61,443 nucleotides of DNA from an uncultured Butyrivibrio sp. (lineage in GTDB: Bacteria > Bacillota > Clostridia > Lachnospirales > Lachnospiraceae): NCBI GenBank assembly GCA_947168335.1, contig CAMVLM010000003.1, positions 1 through 61,443 on the forward strand, read 5' to 3'. Of the stretch, positions 50,307 through 58,416 are shown one piece after another. A program made the translations under genes and the position numbers. The notes below the pieces were generated by a model. The model did no database searches. It was given only the letters and a program-made list of their open reading frames with translations, and had not been told where the DNA came from. Every line of letters begins with the position of its first letter. The first letter of the stretch is position 1.

Positions 50307-51935
50307 TTACTTAAGTATAACAGAATCTTTGTGATAATATTCAGCCACTGCCTTATTCAGCCAGTCATTTGCATCAGCTGTTATATCCGAGAAAAATAAA
50401 AGCGAAGGTCTGACTGAGTATGGTTCAAGGCTTACATCCTTTAAATTCTCGTCGTGGAGCAGCGAAAGTCTGTCATTAAACTCCTGCTCATATCTTCCCG
50501 CAGAACCGTTCACAATATCAGAAACAGCTGCCGTTGATGTATAAAAACCGGAATTTACCTTAACTGCAAGAAGAGAACCGATAACAAAAAGCGCTGAAAC
50601 ATATATTATTGTTTTGGAAGCTGTTTTTCCAAAATAACCTTCATAGAAAATATCAAGAGGAGATAGTTTTTTCTCATCCAGCCCTTTCTCCTTTGAATAA
50701 TGTTCAATACCTGTTCTTGCCCATCCGCAGGAATATCCAAGTATGAGTACAAGAAGCAGCATTGTCTGGGTGTAGAAAATTCCCATGATCCTTCCGGCTA
50801 CAATATTACCAGTTGCATACAACGGCGGAGTAATATTTGCTGCTGACAGTAAAAATCCAAAAAGCGAAAAAAGAACCGGATGCTGGAATCTGTATCTTTT
50901 TCCAATTTTTCCGACAGCCTTCCACATAAGAGGAATGAGCAGCACCAGAAGACATATCACCGGCCAGGTTATCCACTCGCCAAGCATATACTCCAATGTG
51001 TAATAAATCGAAACAAAAATTGCCTTAAAAGGTCCAAATGGAGAAGCCGTTGCCCTGTTAGAATTACCGGGGCCTATCACAGACACCATGAATCCCATAA
51101 GATTAAAAACTGCAGGCCATGCAACCTTATTAACTGATGACAGATTCCTGCATACTTCTGTAAGGGGGATTTTTTCCCACTTCTCTTTTTCGGCATCACC
51201 GATTCTCTCAAATAGTGCAGAATATCCGGTAACAAACAGAATGCAGAGCGAAATTACAGCAAGGCTCAGAGCTGTCATATAGTTAGCTCCGCCAAGAAGA
51301 AATCCCAAAAACGAAATAAGTACAGGAATATTGCCTTTTTCCTTCTGAAGAGTAGTTTCCTTAAGCAGAAATCCAAGCCAGAGCAAAGCCAGACCAAACA
51401 TGAACATGTAATTTATTGCTCCGCTGTACCAGAAAAAGCTTTCACATCTGGCACTTCCCTCAGGCATACACTGTATCAAAAGAAAATAAGTAACCGAGGT
51501 TATACACCCGGTCAGATTACGCTCAACACCAAGGATATTGGTCAGAAGCTGCTTCATGAAAAACCAGAGTCCCAGAGTAAGCATTCCTATCACAACAAAT
51601 GTGCCCAGGAAATAATATTTTTCACCAAAAACACTCGGAGCCAAAGCTGTAAGGGCATCCGAGAAAAAGTAACCCGTCCAGTTAAGGTAATACCAGATTC
51701 CCATGTATATGGCTTTTAATACAGCGCCAAAGATGCTTCCCGACTGAACATAAGCCTCATGAACCTCAAAAGCCATACTGAAATCATCCGCGGCAGGAAC
51801 ATTGTAAAAGGATATAACAAAAAGAGGGATAACAGCCAGCACATTCACCACAAGGAATATCATCCTTAAGTAAGTCAGCTTTACCCATCCCTCTTTCATA
51901 TCAATCTTTTTTTCTGATGCAGTATTGTTTGTCAT
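50307..51935 (-). CDS. polytopic membrane protein, GtrII/DUF6056-like
   Basis: A 542-residue protein with about twelve helices and an outside tail of about 80 residues. The first outside loop reads FYNVPAADDFSMAFE (about 43-57) with paired Asp residues. Later, NWTGYFFSD and ESFFWYSGAINYMF match the pattern of DUF6056 or GtrII-like glucosyltransferases as I remember them. These are thought to add side-branch sugars from polyprenyl-phosphate donors. It follows the aminotransferase gene by 7 bases and belongs to the same transcript. The family name is from memory and not checked. Confidence 0.75.
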   Translation of the reverse strand: MTNNTASEKKIDMKEGWVKLTYLRMIFLVVNVLAVIPLFVISFYNVPAADDFSMAFEVHEAYVQSGSIFGAVLKAIYMGIWYYLNWTGYFFSDALTALAPSVFGEKYYFLGTFVVIGMLTLGLWFFMKQLLTNILGVERNLTGCITSVTYFLLIQCMPEGSARCESFFWYSGAINYMFMFGLALLWLGFLLKETTLQKEKGNIPVLISFLGFLLGGANYMTALSLAVISLCILFVTGYSALFERIGDAEKEKWEKIPLTEVCRNLSSVNKVAWPAVFNLMGFMVSVIGPGNSNRATASPFGPFKAIFVSIYYTLEYMLGEWITWPVICLLVLLIPLMWKAVGKIGKRYRFQHPVLFSLFGFLLSAANITPPLYATGNIVAGRIMGIFYTQTMLLLVLILGYSCGWARTGIEHYSKEKGLDEKKLSPLDIFYEGYFGKTASKTIIYVSALFVIGSLLAVKVNSGFYTSTAAVSDIVNGSAGRYEQEFNDRLSLLHDENLKDVSLEPYSVRPSLLFFSDITADANDWLNKAVAEYYHKDSVILK

Positions 51936-51942
51936 CCCCCTC

Positions 51943-53049
51943 TTACTCCACCTTAAAAGAATTTATACAACCAATGATGTAATCCATCTCCTCTGAAGTC
52001 ATTCCACCATATATCGGGAGTGACAGAACCTCATCTGCACAACTCTCTGTTATGGGCAGATCTCCCTTTTTCATACCAAGATAAGAATATGCCTCTGAAA
52101 GGTGCGGCGGAATAGGATAATGAATAATAGTTGTTATGTTATTTTTATCCAGATACTTCATCAGTGCATCTCTGTACTTCGGAACTCTGATAACATACTG
52201 ATGCCACACACTCTCTGAGCCCTCAGCCACAGATGGTTTTATAACAAGCGGATTGTTAATACCCTCTGAGTACCTTGCAGCTATGGAAGCTCTCTCAGAA
52301 TTTATCTCCTGAATATATTTAAGACGAATTCTTAAAAGTCCCGCCTGCATCTCATCAAGCCTTGAGTTAGCGCCCACAACCATGTTGTGATATCTCTTCT
52401 CACTGCCGTAATTTCTGTATATCTTCATGAGCCTTGCCAGTTCCGGATCATCTGTTGTTATTGCTCCGGCATCTCCGAAAGCACCCATATTCTTGGAAGG
52501 ATAGAAAGAAAAACAACCGATATCTCCAAAACTTCCGGTCATCCTGCCGCCAAAGCATGCTCCATGGGACTGTGCACAGTCCTCAACCAGCTTCAGATTA
52601 TACTTTTTGCAGAGCTCCTGCACCTTATCCATTCTTGCAGCCTGTCCATATAAATGAACAACAAGAATAGCCCTGGTCTTATCAGTAATCTTCTCTTCAA
52701 TTTTGGAAACATCAATCTGATAATAGGGATCCGGCTCAACAAAAACAGGCGTTGCGTCATTTATAGTAATACCCATAACGCTTGCTATATATGTATTGCC
52801 CTGTACAATAACCTCATCACCCTTGCCAATGCCAAGGACTCTGAAGGCAAGCCACAGCGCATCGAGCCCGCTTGCAAGCCCTACGCTGTACTTTGTTCCT
52901 ACATATTCTGCAAATTCCTTCTCAAAGCTCTCCACCTCTTTACCCAGGATATACCAGCCTGAGCGAAGTACCTGCAGCGCCTTATTCTCATATTCTTCCT
53001 GATGTCGCATGAATCCGCGATCCATACGGCTTTGCATTATTCTGTCCAT
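51943..53049 (-). CDS. DegT/DnrJ/EryC1/StrS sugar aminotransferase, QdtB/FdtB-like
   Basis: A PLP-dependent aminotransferase of 368 residues acting on keto-sugar nucleotides. The Schiff-base lysine is K186 in YPSKNMGAFGDAG. Other marks are ASGLDALWLA, VIVQGNTYIASV, VHLYGQAARMD and the NSRLDEMQAGLLRIRL segment. The sequence is close in pattern to enzymes making dTDP-3-amino-3,6-dideoxy sugars (FdtB, QdtB). Those need dTDP-4-keto-6-deoxyglucose, which RfbB in this locus makes, and a 3,4-ketoisomerase, which is not in the window. The gene lies 22 bases after the epimerase gene. Substrate choice is an inference. Confidence 0.9.
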   Translation of the reverse strand: MDRIMQSRMDRGFMRHQEEYENKALQVLRSGWYILGKEVESFEKEFAEYVGTKYSVGLASGLDALWLAFRVLGIGKGDEVIVQGNTYIASVMGITINDATPVFVEPDPYYQIDVSKIEEKITDKTRAILVVHLYGQAARMDKVQELCKKYNLKLVEDCAQSHGACFGGRMTGSFGDIGCFSFYPSKNMGAFGDAGAITTDDPELARLMKIYRNYGSEKRYHNMVVGANSRLDEMQAGLLRIRLKYIQEINSERASIAARYSEGINNPLVIKPSVAEGSESVWHQYVIRVPKYRDALMKYLDKNNITTIIHYPIPPHLSEAYSYLGMKKGDLPITESCADEVLSLPIYGGMTSEEMDYIIGCINSFKVE

Positions 53050-53070
53050 ACGATACCTATTGTTTTTATA

Positions 53071-54129
53071 TCAATTATTATCTCTTCTCTTTACATAGCC
53101 GGCATACCACTCAACAAATCTGTGGATACCATCTCTTAAGTCTGTATCAGGCTTAAAGTCAAAATCTCTGATAAGATCATCAACATCAGCATATGTAGCC
53201 TCTACGTCTCCGGGCTGCATGGGAAGAAGCTCTCTGTGTGCTTCAAAATCAAAATCTGAAGGAAGAACGCCCTGAGCCACCAGCTCCTTCTGAAGAATAT
53301 CAACAAAGTCCATAAGGTTTTCAGGCTTGTTGTTACCGATATTGTAAACCTTATACTTTGCACCTCTCTCATCAGAATCAGGTGTACTCTGCATTACATT
53401 AACAACGCCTGTTACGATATCATCAACATAGGTAAAGTCTCTTCTGCAGTTACCATAGTTAAAGATCTGAATCTTTTCGCCTCTGAGAAGCTTATCAGCA
53501 AAGAGGAACAATGCCATATCAGGTCTTCCGATAGGTCCGTAAACCGTAAAGAATCTAAGGCCTGTTGTAGCCATTCCGTAAAGGTTACTGTATGAATAAG
53601 CAAAAAGCTCATTTGACTTCTTTGTAGCTGCATAAAGTGAAAGAGGATGATCCACCTGATCCTTTGTACTGAAAGGAAGCTTGGTATTTCCACCGTAAAC
53701 ACTTGAGCTTGAAGCATATACAAGATGCTCTACCTTGGGATCGCTGTGGCGGCATGCCTCAAGAATATTGTAGAAGCCAATTACATTAGCCTCAACGTAT
53801 GCACCGGGGTTCTCGATAGAATAACGAACACCAGCCTGAGCAGCAAGGTTAACCACAACTGTGGGCTTGTACTTTGCAAATGTCTCATCAACTGCTGCCT
53901 TATCTGAGATATCGCCCTTAACAAATGTGAATCCTTCGTACTTTGCAAGCTTGTCCAGTCTTTCATGCTTTAAGCGAACATCATAATAATCATTGACATT
54001 ATCAAGTCCGATAACTTTAATATCTTTAAATTCATCAAGAAGTCTCTCAGCCAGATGTGAGCCGATAAATCCTGCCGCGCCTGTGATAAGCACGCATCTT
54101 CCTTCTAATTTAATGTCTTTAGCTTTCAT
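53071..54129 (-). CDS. NAD-dependent epimerase, UDP-glucuronate 4-epimerase-like
   Basis: Extended SDR protein of 352 residues. It shows the Rossmann loop GAAGFIGSHL (17-26), NLAAQAGVRYSI, the catalytic YAATK (Tyr 166, Lys 170) and GRPDMALFLFA, a signature of UDP-glucuronate 4-epimerases (Gla, LspL, Cap1J type), which make UDP-galacturonate. UDP-GlcNAc or UDP-glucose 4-epimerases are less likely from the RPDMA motif. The ATG has AAGGAG upstream. It is the first gene of the minus-strand transcript that runs to the GT-C gene, divergent from the flippase gene. Uronic acid in the glycan would fit the GH105-like gene nearby. Confidence 0.9.
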   Translation of the reverse strand: MKAKDIKLEGRCVLITGAAGFIGSHLAERLLDEFKDIKVIGLDNVNDYYDVRLKHERLDKLAKYEGFTFVKGDISDKAAVDETFAKYKPTVVVNLAAQAGVRYSIENPGAYVEANVIGFYNILEACRHSDPKVEHLVYASSSSVYGGNTKLPFSTKDQVDHPLSLYAATKKSNELFAYSYSNLYGMATTGLRFFTVYGPIGRPDMALFLFADKLLRGEKIQIFNYGNCRRDFTYVDDIVTGVVNVMQSTPDSDERGAKYKVYNIGNNKPENLMDFVDILQKELVAQGVLPSDFDFEAHRELLPMQPGDVEATYADVDDLIRDFDFKPDTDLRDGIHRFVEWYAGYVKRRDNN

Positions 54130-54184
54130 ATGATAAAAATCTCCTTTAAAAATATGCTATATTATCATTAGATTTAAAAAATGA

Positions 54185-54213
54185 TTGTATATAAATACTT
54201 ATTATATTATAAA
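54185..54213 (+). promoter_or_regulatory. promoter of the flippase-GH105 transcript
   Basis: TTGTAT (54185-54190), 17-base spacer, TATAAA (54208-54213) in a very AT-rich divergent region, followed by a CGGAGGT site before the ATG at 54238. Confidence 0.5.
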
Positions 54214-54237
54214 CATTAATCCTCGGAGGTCAATTTT

Positions 54238-55779
54238 ATGGGCAGAGTCAAGCTCGCCGCAAGAAATATAGCATTTGGATACATTGGTCAGCTGGCAACC
54301 GCACTTATGTCCTTTATCCTCAGACATATATTCATTTTAAAGCTTTCAGAGAATCTTTTAGGTGTCAACTCCCTATACAGCAACATACTATCTCTTCTGT
54401 CAATGGCGGAGCTGGGAATAGGAACAGCCCTCAACTTCAGCCTGTATGCTCCTGTTGCAGATAAGAACACCGAAAAGATCAAATCCTACATGCAGATGTA
54501 CAGGAAGGCATATCATACAATCGCCATGGTAGTGGCAGGCATCGGTGTTGCACTTATACCTTTCCTAAAGTTCCTTATAAAAAATCCGGGAGAAGTATCG
54601 CAGCAGGATCTTATCCTTTACTACCTGATTTTCCTGTTTAACACAGTAAGCACATACTTTGTTTCCTATAAGTACAGTCTTGTTAATGCAGAGCAGAAAA
54701 ACTATATACAGACCAACATTAACACTCTGACAAAAGTAATAACCGTATTTTTCCAGATAATAATTCTTCTGATCATTCCTAACTTCTATCTGTATCTTTT
54801 GACAGATGCTGCTGTACAGCTTATTCAGAAGATTTTTGTAAGCAAATACCTGGATAATCTTTATCCATATTTAAGAGACAGGAATATCACTCCTCTTACC
54901 ACAGAAGAGCACAGCGCGGTATGGAAAAAGACCAGGGCTTTGGTTCTTCACAAGGTCGGCGATGTGGCAAGACTCCAGACAGATACCCTTATTATTTCTT
55001 CCTTTATCGCTGTCGGAGTAGCGGGCCATGTGGATAACTACATCCTTATCACCGGTACCGTTGCAAACTTTGTAAACATAATATTCAACTCTGTAATTTC
55101 AAGCTTCGGCAACCTGATAGCCACTGAATCAAAAGAAAAGCAGTATAAGCTCTTTAAGGTGTATCGCTTTTTTGCATCATGGGTATACGGTTTTTCAGCA
55201 TGTGGATTCTTTATCCTGCTCCAGCCTCTGATCTATCTGTGGCTGGTAAAGCGATTTGGCGAAGCGTGGCTGCTTCCCGCAATAGCTGTTTATATCTATA
55301 TAGCTGATTACTATTTCAAGGGAGACCGAATCGTATTATCCAACTACAAGACAGCTGCGGGAGTTTTCGAACAGGATAAATACCTTGCACTTATTCAGGG
55401 ATTTGTAAACCTGGTAATTTCAATTGTCCTTGTTCAAAAAATAGGTCTTGCCGGTATTTATGTTGGAACGCTTATCTCCGGGCTTATTGCAAACATCACC
55501 AAACCCGTCATTATCTACAAGGTATGTTTTGACAAGAGCTCCGCTGAATATTTTACCGACAGCGTCAGATACATCCTTACAGAAATCCTGGCAACCGGAA
55601 TATGCTTCTTTATAAGCTCATTTGTTTTAAAAGAAATAACTATCCCCGGATTCGCTATAATGATAGTTATAGTAACAATTATATTTAACGGAATATTTAT
55701 TCTCCTGTTCCACAGATCCGAAGAGTTTGGTTACTTACTCGAAACAGTCAAAAGCAAACTGAAAGGCAGAGCTCTATGA
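54238..55779 (+). CDS. polysaccharide flippase, MATE/Wzx-like
   Basis: A 513-residue protein with about fourteen helices, starting AARNIAFGYIGQLATALMSF and the long-range pattern of oligosaccharide-lipid flippases. LGVNSLYSNILSLLSMAELGIG (in two pieces here, about 41-62) is typical of Wzx/RfbX proteins. It would turn an undecaprenyl-pyrophosphate-linked repeat unit to the outside. No Wzy polymerase was recognised for certain; one of the unassigned polytopic proteins might fill that role. The stop overlaps the GH105-like start by four bases (ATGA). Transcribed apart from the ABC exporter, it indicates a second export route. Confidence 0.9.
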   Translation: MGRVKLAARNIAFGYIGQLATALMSFILRHIFILKLSENLLGVNSLYSNILSLLSMAELGIGTALNFSLYAPVADKNTEKIKSYMQMYRKAYHTIAMVVAGIGVALIPFLKFLIKNPGEVSQQDLILYYLIFLFNTVSTYFVSYKYSLVNAEQKNYIQTNINTLTKVITVFFQIIILLIIPNFYLYLLTDAAVQLIQKIFVSKYLDNLYPYLRDRNITPLTTEEHSAVWKKTRALVLHKVGDVARLQTDTLIISSFIAVGVAGHVDNYILITGTVANFVNIIFNSVISSFGNLIATESKEKQYKLFKVYRFFASWVYGFSACGFFILLQPLIYLWLVKRFGEAWLLPAIAVYIYIADYYFKGDRIVLSNYKTAAGVFEQDKYLALIQGFVNLVISIVLVQKIGLAGIYVGTLISGLIANITKPVIIYKVCFDKSSAEYFTDSVRYILTEILATGICFFISSFVLKEITIPGFAIMIVIVTIIFNGIFILLFHRSEEFGYLLETVKSKLKGRAL

Positions 55780-56852
55780 ATAAATCATTGCAGAAAAACA
55801 TGATAAATGTTGCAAGGCAGGACCTTAATAACATAAATAAATACAGCGCAAAAGACATTCTCAAAGATACCGCAAAGCGCGTTATCGGAAGACCTGCATC
55901 CAACAGAGATATGCTTTTCTGGCCTGCAGGAATGCTCCTTCTTGGTCTGACAGACGCTTACCTTTCTCTTCCCTCTGACGATTCACTCAAAGGGGAGATT
56001 TTAGAGGATATCAAAAACTATGTTGACACCTGGGCCGAAGCCACTGATGAAAAGATTTCATATGTGGATGATGCTCTGGCAGGTCTTTCCATCCTCAGCC
56101 TGTTTACCACCACAGGAGATAAGAAATATCTTTCTTATGCCGGGAAAATTTATGATTTTTTATGCAGCTATCCTAAGGACAAAAACGGCAGCATAATTTA
56201 CAATCGCTCCGCTTCAAATGATTACATATTTGCTGACGGAGTTGGTGAGACAGTAATGTTTCTTTCAAGATTCTCCGCCATCACACGAAGCGATGAGGCC
56301 AGAACACTTGCAAAAAAACAGCTTGAAAACTTCCACAGAAACGGTATGGATAAATTATCAGGGCTTCCTTACCATGCCTTTTCCTCCGAAAAAAACTCAA
56401 AGCTTGGTCTTCTTGGCTGGGGAAGAGCCTGTGGATGGCTGTTTATGGGATATGGAGAGTATATAAACTGTTTCAGATCTTCGGATGATGAAATCAAATC
56501 ACAATTCATAGAACTGTCAGAGACATTATTAAAACTGCGCCGTCCGGACGGTGGCTTTTCATGGCATGTCCCTTCAATTGAAGGGGCACCGGATACCTCC
56601 GCTGCATCCATGATTGCTTATGGTTTTTCTCAGGGACTCTCCTGCGGCATATACGGAACAGATACAGAAAAATACAACAAAGCCGTTCTTGATGCCACTG
56701 CCTTTATTGAGCAGCATACCAAAAACGGCTCTGTAAATGATGCATTATCAGGTTGTGAAGACCTTGGCGTTCACCGTCAGGTCTACGGCCACTTCCCCTG
56801 GGGACAGGGCGCAGCACTGGCACTTATTTCTTCCGCACCGGAGATGGTCTGA
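55776..56852 (+). CDS. GH105-like unsaturated uronyl hydrolase or related (alpha/alpha)6-barrel protein
   Basis: A 358-residue protein with the (alpha/alpha)6 barrel pattern of GH88/GH105 enzymes. YVDDALAG (96-103), FADGVGE with Asp 154, GLPYHAF (His 200), LGWGRACGW (about 213-221), RPDGGFSW and PDTSAASMIAYGF line up with conserved GH105 segments. There is no signal peptide, so it is cytoplasmic or membrane-associated. It is coupled to the flippase gene by an ATGA overlap. GH105 enzymes remove an unsaturated uronic acid end. In a synthesis locus it could trim or turn over a uronate-bearing glycan, or be a non-canonical member. Activity not certain. Confidence 0.85.
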   Translation: MNKSLQKNMINVARQDLNNINKYSAKDILKDTAKRVIGRPASNRDMLFWPAGMLLLGLTDAYLSLPSDDSLKGEILEDIKNYVDTWAEATDEKISYVDDALAGLSILSLFTTTGDKKYLSYAGKIYDFLCSYPKDKNGSIIYNRSASNDYIFADGVGETVMFLSRFSAITRSDEARTLAKKQLENFHRNGMDKLSGLPYHAFSSEKNSKLGLLGWGRACGWLFMGYGEYINCFRSSDDEIKSQFIELSETLLKLRRPDGGFSWHVPSIEGAPDTSAASMIAYGFSQGLSCGIYGTDTEKYNKAVLDATAFIEQHTKNGSVNDALSGCEDLGVHRQVYGHFPWGQGAALALISSAPEMV

Positions 56853-56880
56853 TTGAGATAATCAGACTCCGGGCTTTTAT
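56838..56880 (+). terminator. terminator of the flippase-GH105 transcript
   Basis: CCGGA (56838-56842), GTCTGATT, a GAGAT loop, AATCAGAC and TCCGG (56868-56872) build a two-part stem with a small bulge, followed by GCTTTTATT. It starts inside the last codons of the GH105-like gene and ends inside the last codons of the convergent gene. Confidence 0.75.
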
Positions 56881-57332
56881 TCTTCAAGAATCTTTATGGC
56901 ATAGGAACAGGTTGCTCCGGCTTTTACTTTATTTTTCTCTGCTGCCTCAAGCACCTTGTAAACCAGGCGTTTTGCGATGCCTTTTCCTTCAAATTCCGGT
57001 CTCACTCCGGTATGATAGATTATCCACTCATCCTCTGTCTGCCTGTACTGGCATTCTCCGATCAGTCTGCCTCCATCATAAGCAGCGCTGCGGCAATTCT
57101 CTGTTTCCATTTTGACATCTATATTATGTTTATACAGACATGTAAGCGCCCCCGATGGACACTGCTCAATCGCCTGCCATATCTCACTGGTCTCTGCCCT
57201 GTTTAAATCAATCCAGGGTTTTCTGGACGGGTCAAATGCTTTAGAACAGCCATGGACACAGCGTTTTGCGTGAAAACACTTATCTGAATTCCAAAAAACC
57301 ACTATATCTTCATTTTCATATAATCTGTGCAT
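56877..57332 (-). CDS. divergent 4Fe-4S protein fused to a YjdJ-like GNAT domain
   Basis: A 151-residue protein in two parts. Residues 1-68 are a divergent ferredoxin-like mono-cluster domain of the YjdI/Fer4_19 type, with Cys 19, 25, 29 and 58 and the PWIDLN and QCPSGAL segments. Residues about 78-150 are a minimal GNAT domain of the YjdJ type, with TGVRPEFEGKGIAKRLV as acetyl-CoA loop and a late CSYAIK. In many bacteria the two parts are separate adjacent genes. The fusion is known in Firmicutes. Substrate unknown. It starts the accessory region after the glycan locus and follows the ANT-like gene. Confidence 0.9.
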   Translation of the reverse strand: MHRLYENEDIVVFWNSDKCFHAKRCVHGCSKAFDPSRKPWIDLNRAETSEIWQAIEQCPSGALTCLYKHNIDVKMETENCRSAAYDGGRLIGECQYRQTEDEWIIYHTGVRPEFEGKGIAKRLVYKVLEAAEKNKVKAGATCSYAIKILEE

Positions 57333-57435
57333 ATATGCTAAGCTTTCCTTTCATCTGACATAATATGTTCAAAATAACTAATAAATAAACCCGCAAATGT
57401 ATTTTTTGAGCCACATGTTTATGGTAGTTTTAGGT

Positions 57436-58143
57436 TTACACACCAGCGCCACAATAAGTGCCAAGATACTTCTGCCATTCTTCCTCAGAGAGCCATTTCT
57501 TCATATACTTTCCGGATTTACCAACGCTGACAGAATAATCGGTCATCTCACCGATCTTCCAGGAAAGCATTTTTTCAAGTTGCTTTCTGACCACAAAGTT
57601 CAGCATATCCTGTGCATATGTCTCTTCTTTTCTCCAAAGACCTTTTGCGATATTGTTTAGGCACCACCAGAATTCGTTACAGACAGCAGCGTACTGTTCC
57701 TTTGTCGGTCGTTTAACAACATAAGTTTCTTCCGATGCTTCCGGAATCGATGGAAGAATTCCATCCTTATCAAGTAAAATTCTGCATAAGCTGTCTTCAA
57801 GAACGTTTTCCTTTGCATGCGGAATTGATTTCACGGTAAGATCCAGTCTGTTTCCATCCGTAAATATCATAAGCCAGCCATAGGAGTTTTCTTTATCGCT
57901 TGGATAATCCGGATGTTCGTCCGGATACTGCATAAACAGGATATCCCCGAACCGCCAAATCCATTCCCTGTCCCGAATAAAGGATCCGGTTTCTTCTACA
58001 ACATAAACAATGTCATAATCCTGAAAAATATCCTTTGGTGCATTGGGATTGGTTCGTGATCCATTCATATAAACGGCACGGATCCGGGCATCTTCCTCAG
58101 CTGTACGCAGGATCAGTTCCATCATTTCTTTCTCTGTACGCAT
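57436..58143 (-). CDS. ANT(6)-like aminoglycoside nucleotidyltransferase, C-terminally short
   Basis: A 235-residue protein matching the AadK/ANT(6) streptomycin adenylyltransferase family. The active-site strand is MNGSRTNPNAPKDIFQDYDIVY, broken here as GSRTNPNAP and DIFQDYD with Asp 42 and 44, followed by a GDILFMQYPD segment and LDLT. The family is usually about 285-300 residues. This frame ends at YLGTYCGAGV and lacks about 50-60 C-terminal residues. I looked in the three minus-strand frames after the stop and found no continuation. It may be a truncated or divergent member, so streptomycin resistance should not be assumed. No ribosome binding site is strong. Confidence 0.75.
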   Translation of the reverse strand: MRTEKEMMELILRTAEEDARIRAVYMNGSRTNPNAPKDIFQDYDIVYVVEETGSFIRDREWIWRFGDILFMQYPDEHPDYPSDKENSYGWLMIFTDGNRLDLTVKSIPHAKENVLEDSLCRILLDKDGILPSIPEASEETYVVKRPTKEQYAAVCNEFWWCLNNIAKGLWRKEETYAQDMLNFVVRKQLEKMLSWKIGEMTDYSVSVGKSGKYMKKWLSEEEWQKYLGTYCGAGV

Positions 58144-58222
58144 TTATCATTTACCCCACATTTTCGATTTCCTAAATCATTTTCCTCTCTGAAACTGATT
58201 ACCAAAGTTATTAAAATAGTAG

Positions 58223-58366
58223 CTATACTCCTTGTGGCCTACAATAATAAAAGCCCAGTGTGCGTTCTTCCAGTTCATTTAAAGATGCGGTAATGGATTC
58301 GCAGGACTCTAGATTGTCTATGGAAGCATGCCACATTAGAGTGTGTAGTCCTTTAAAATACGCCAT
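58223..58366 (-). CDS. small ORF of unknown function (47 aa), possible remnant
   Basis: A 47-residue frame starting MAYFKGLHTL and ending CRPQGV, with NLESCESITASLNELEERTLGFYY in between (written here in two helices, about 19-31 and 32-43). It fills the gap between the ADP-ribosylglycohydrolase and ANT-like genes. There is no good ribosome binding site. It may be the C-terminal end of a decayed gene. Kept at low confidence because the composition looks protein-like but no family was recognised. Confidence 0.25.
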   Translation of the reverse strand: MAYFKGLHTLMWHASIDNLESCESITASLNELEERTLGFYYCRPQGV

Positions 58367-58416
58367 GCCGTTCTAATTGGCTGATCTTCAAATAACTGTA
58401 CTTTATCATTCCCCAT
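58336..58416 (-). pseudogene. fragment of a Bro-N/antirepressor-like gene start
   Basis: An ATG at 58416, overlapping the last codons of the ADP-ribosylglycohydrolase gene, opens a 26-residue frame with N-terminus MGNDKVQLFEDQPIRTAW. This closely resembles the start of Bro-N-domain proteins common in gut Firmicutes (the QLFEDxxIRTAW pattern). The frame then leaves the family pattern and stops after KDYTL. It looks like the first 17 or so codons of a lost gene that was translationally coupled to its upstream neighbour. Confidence 0.4.
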
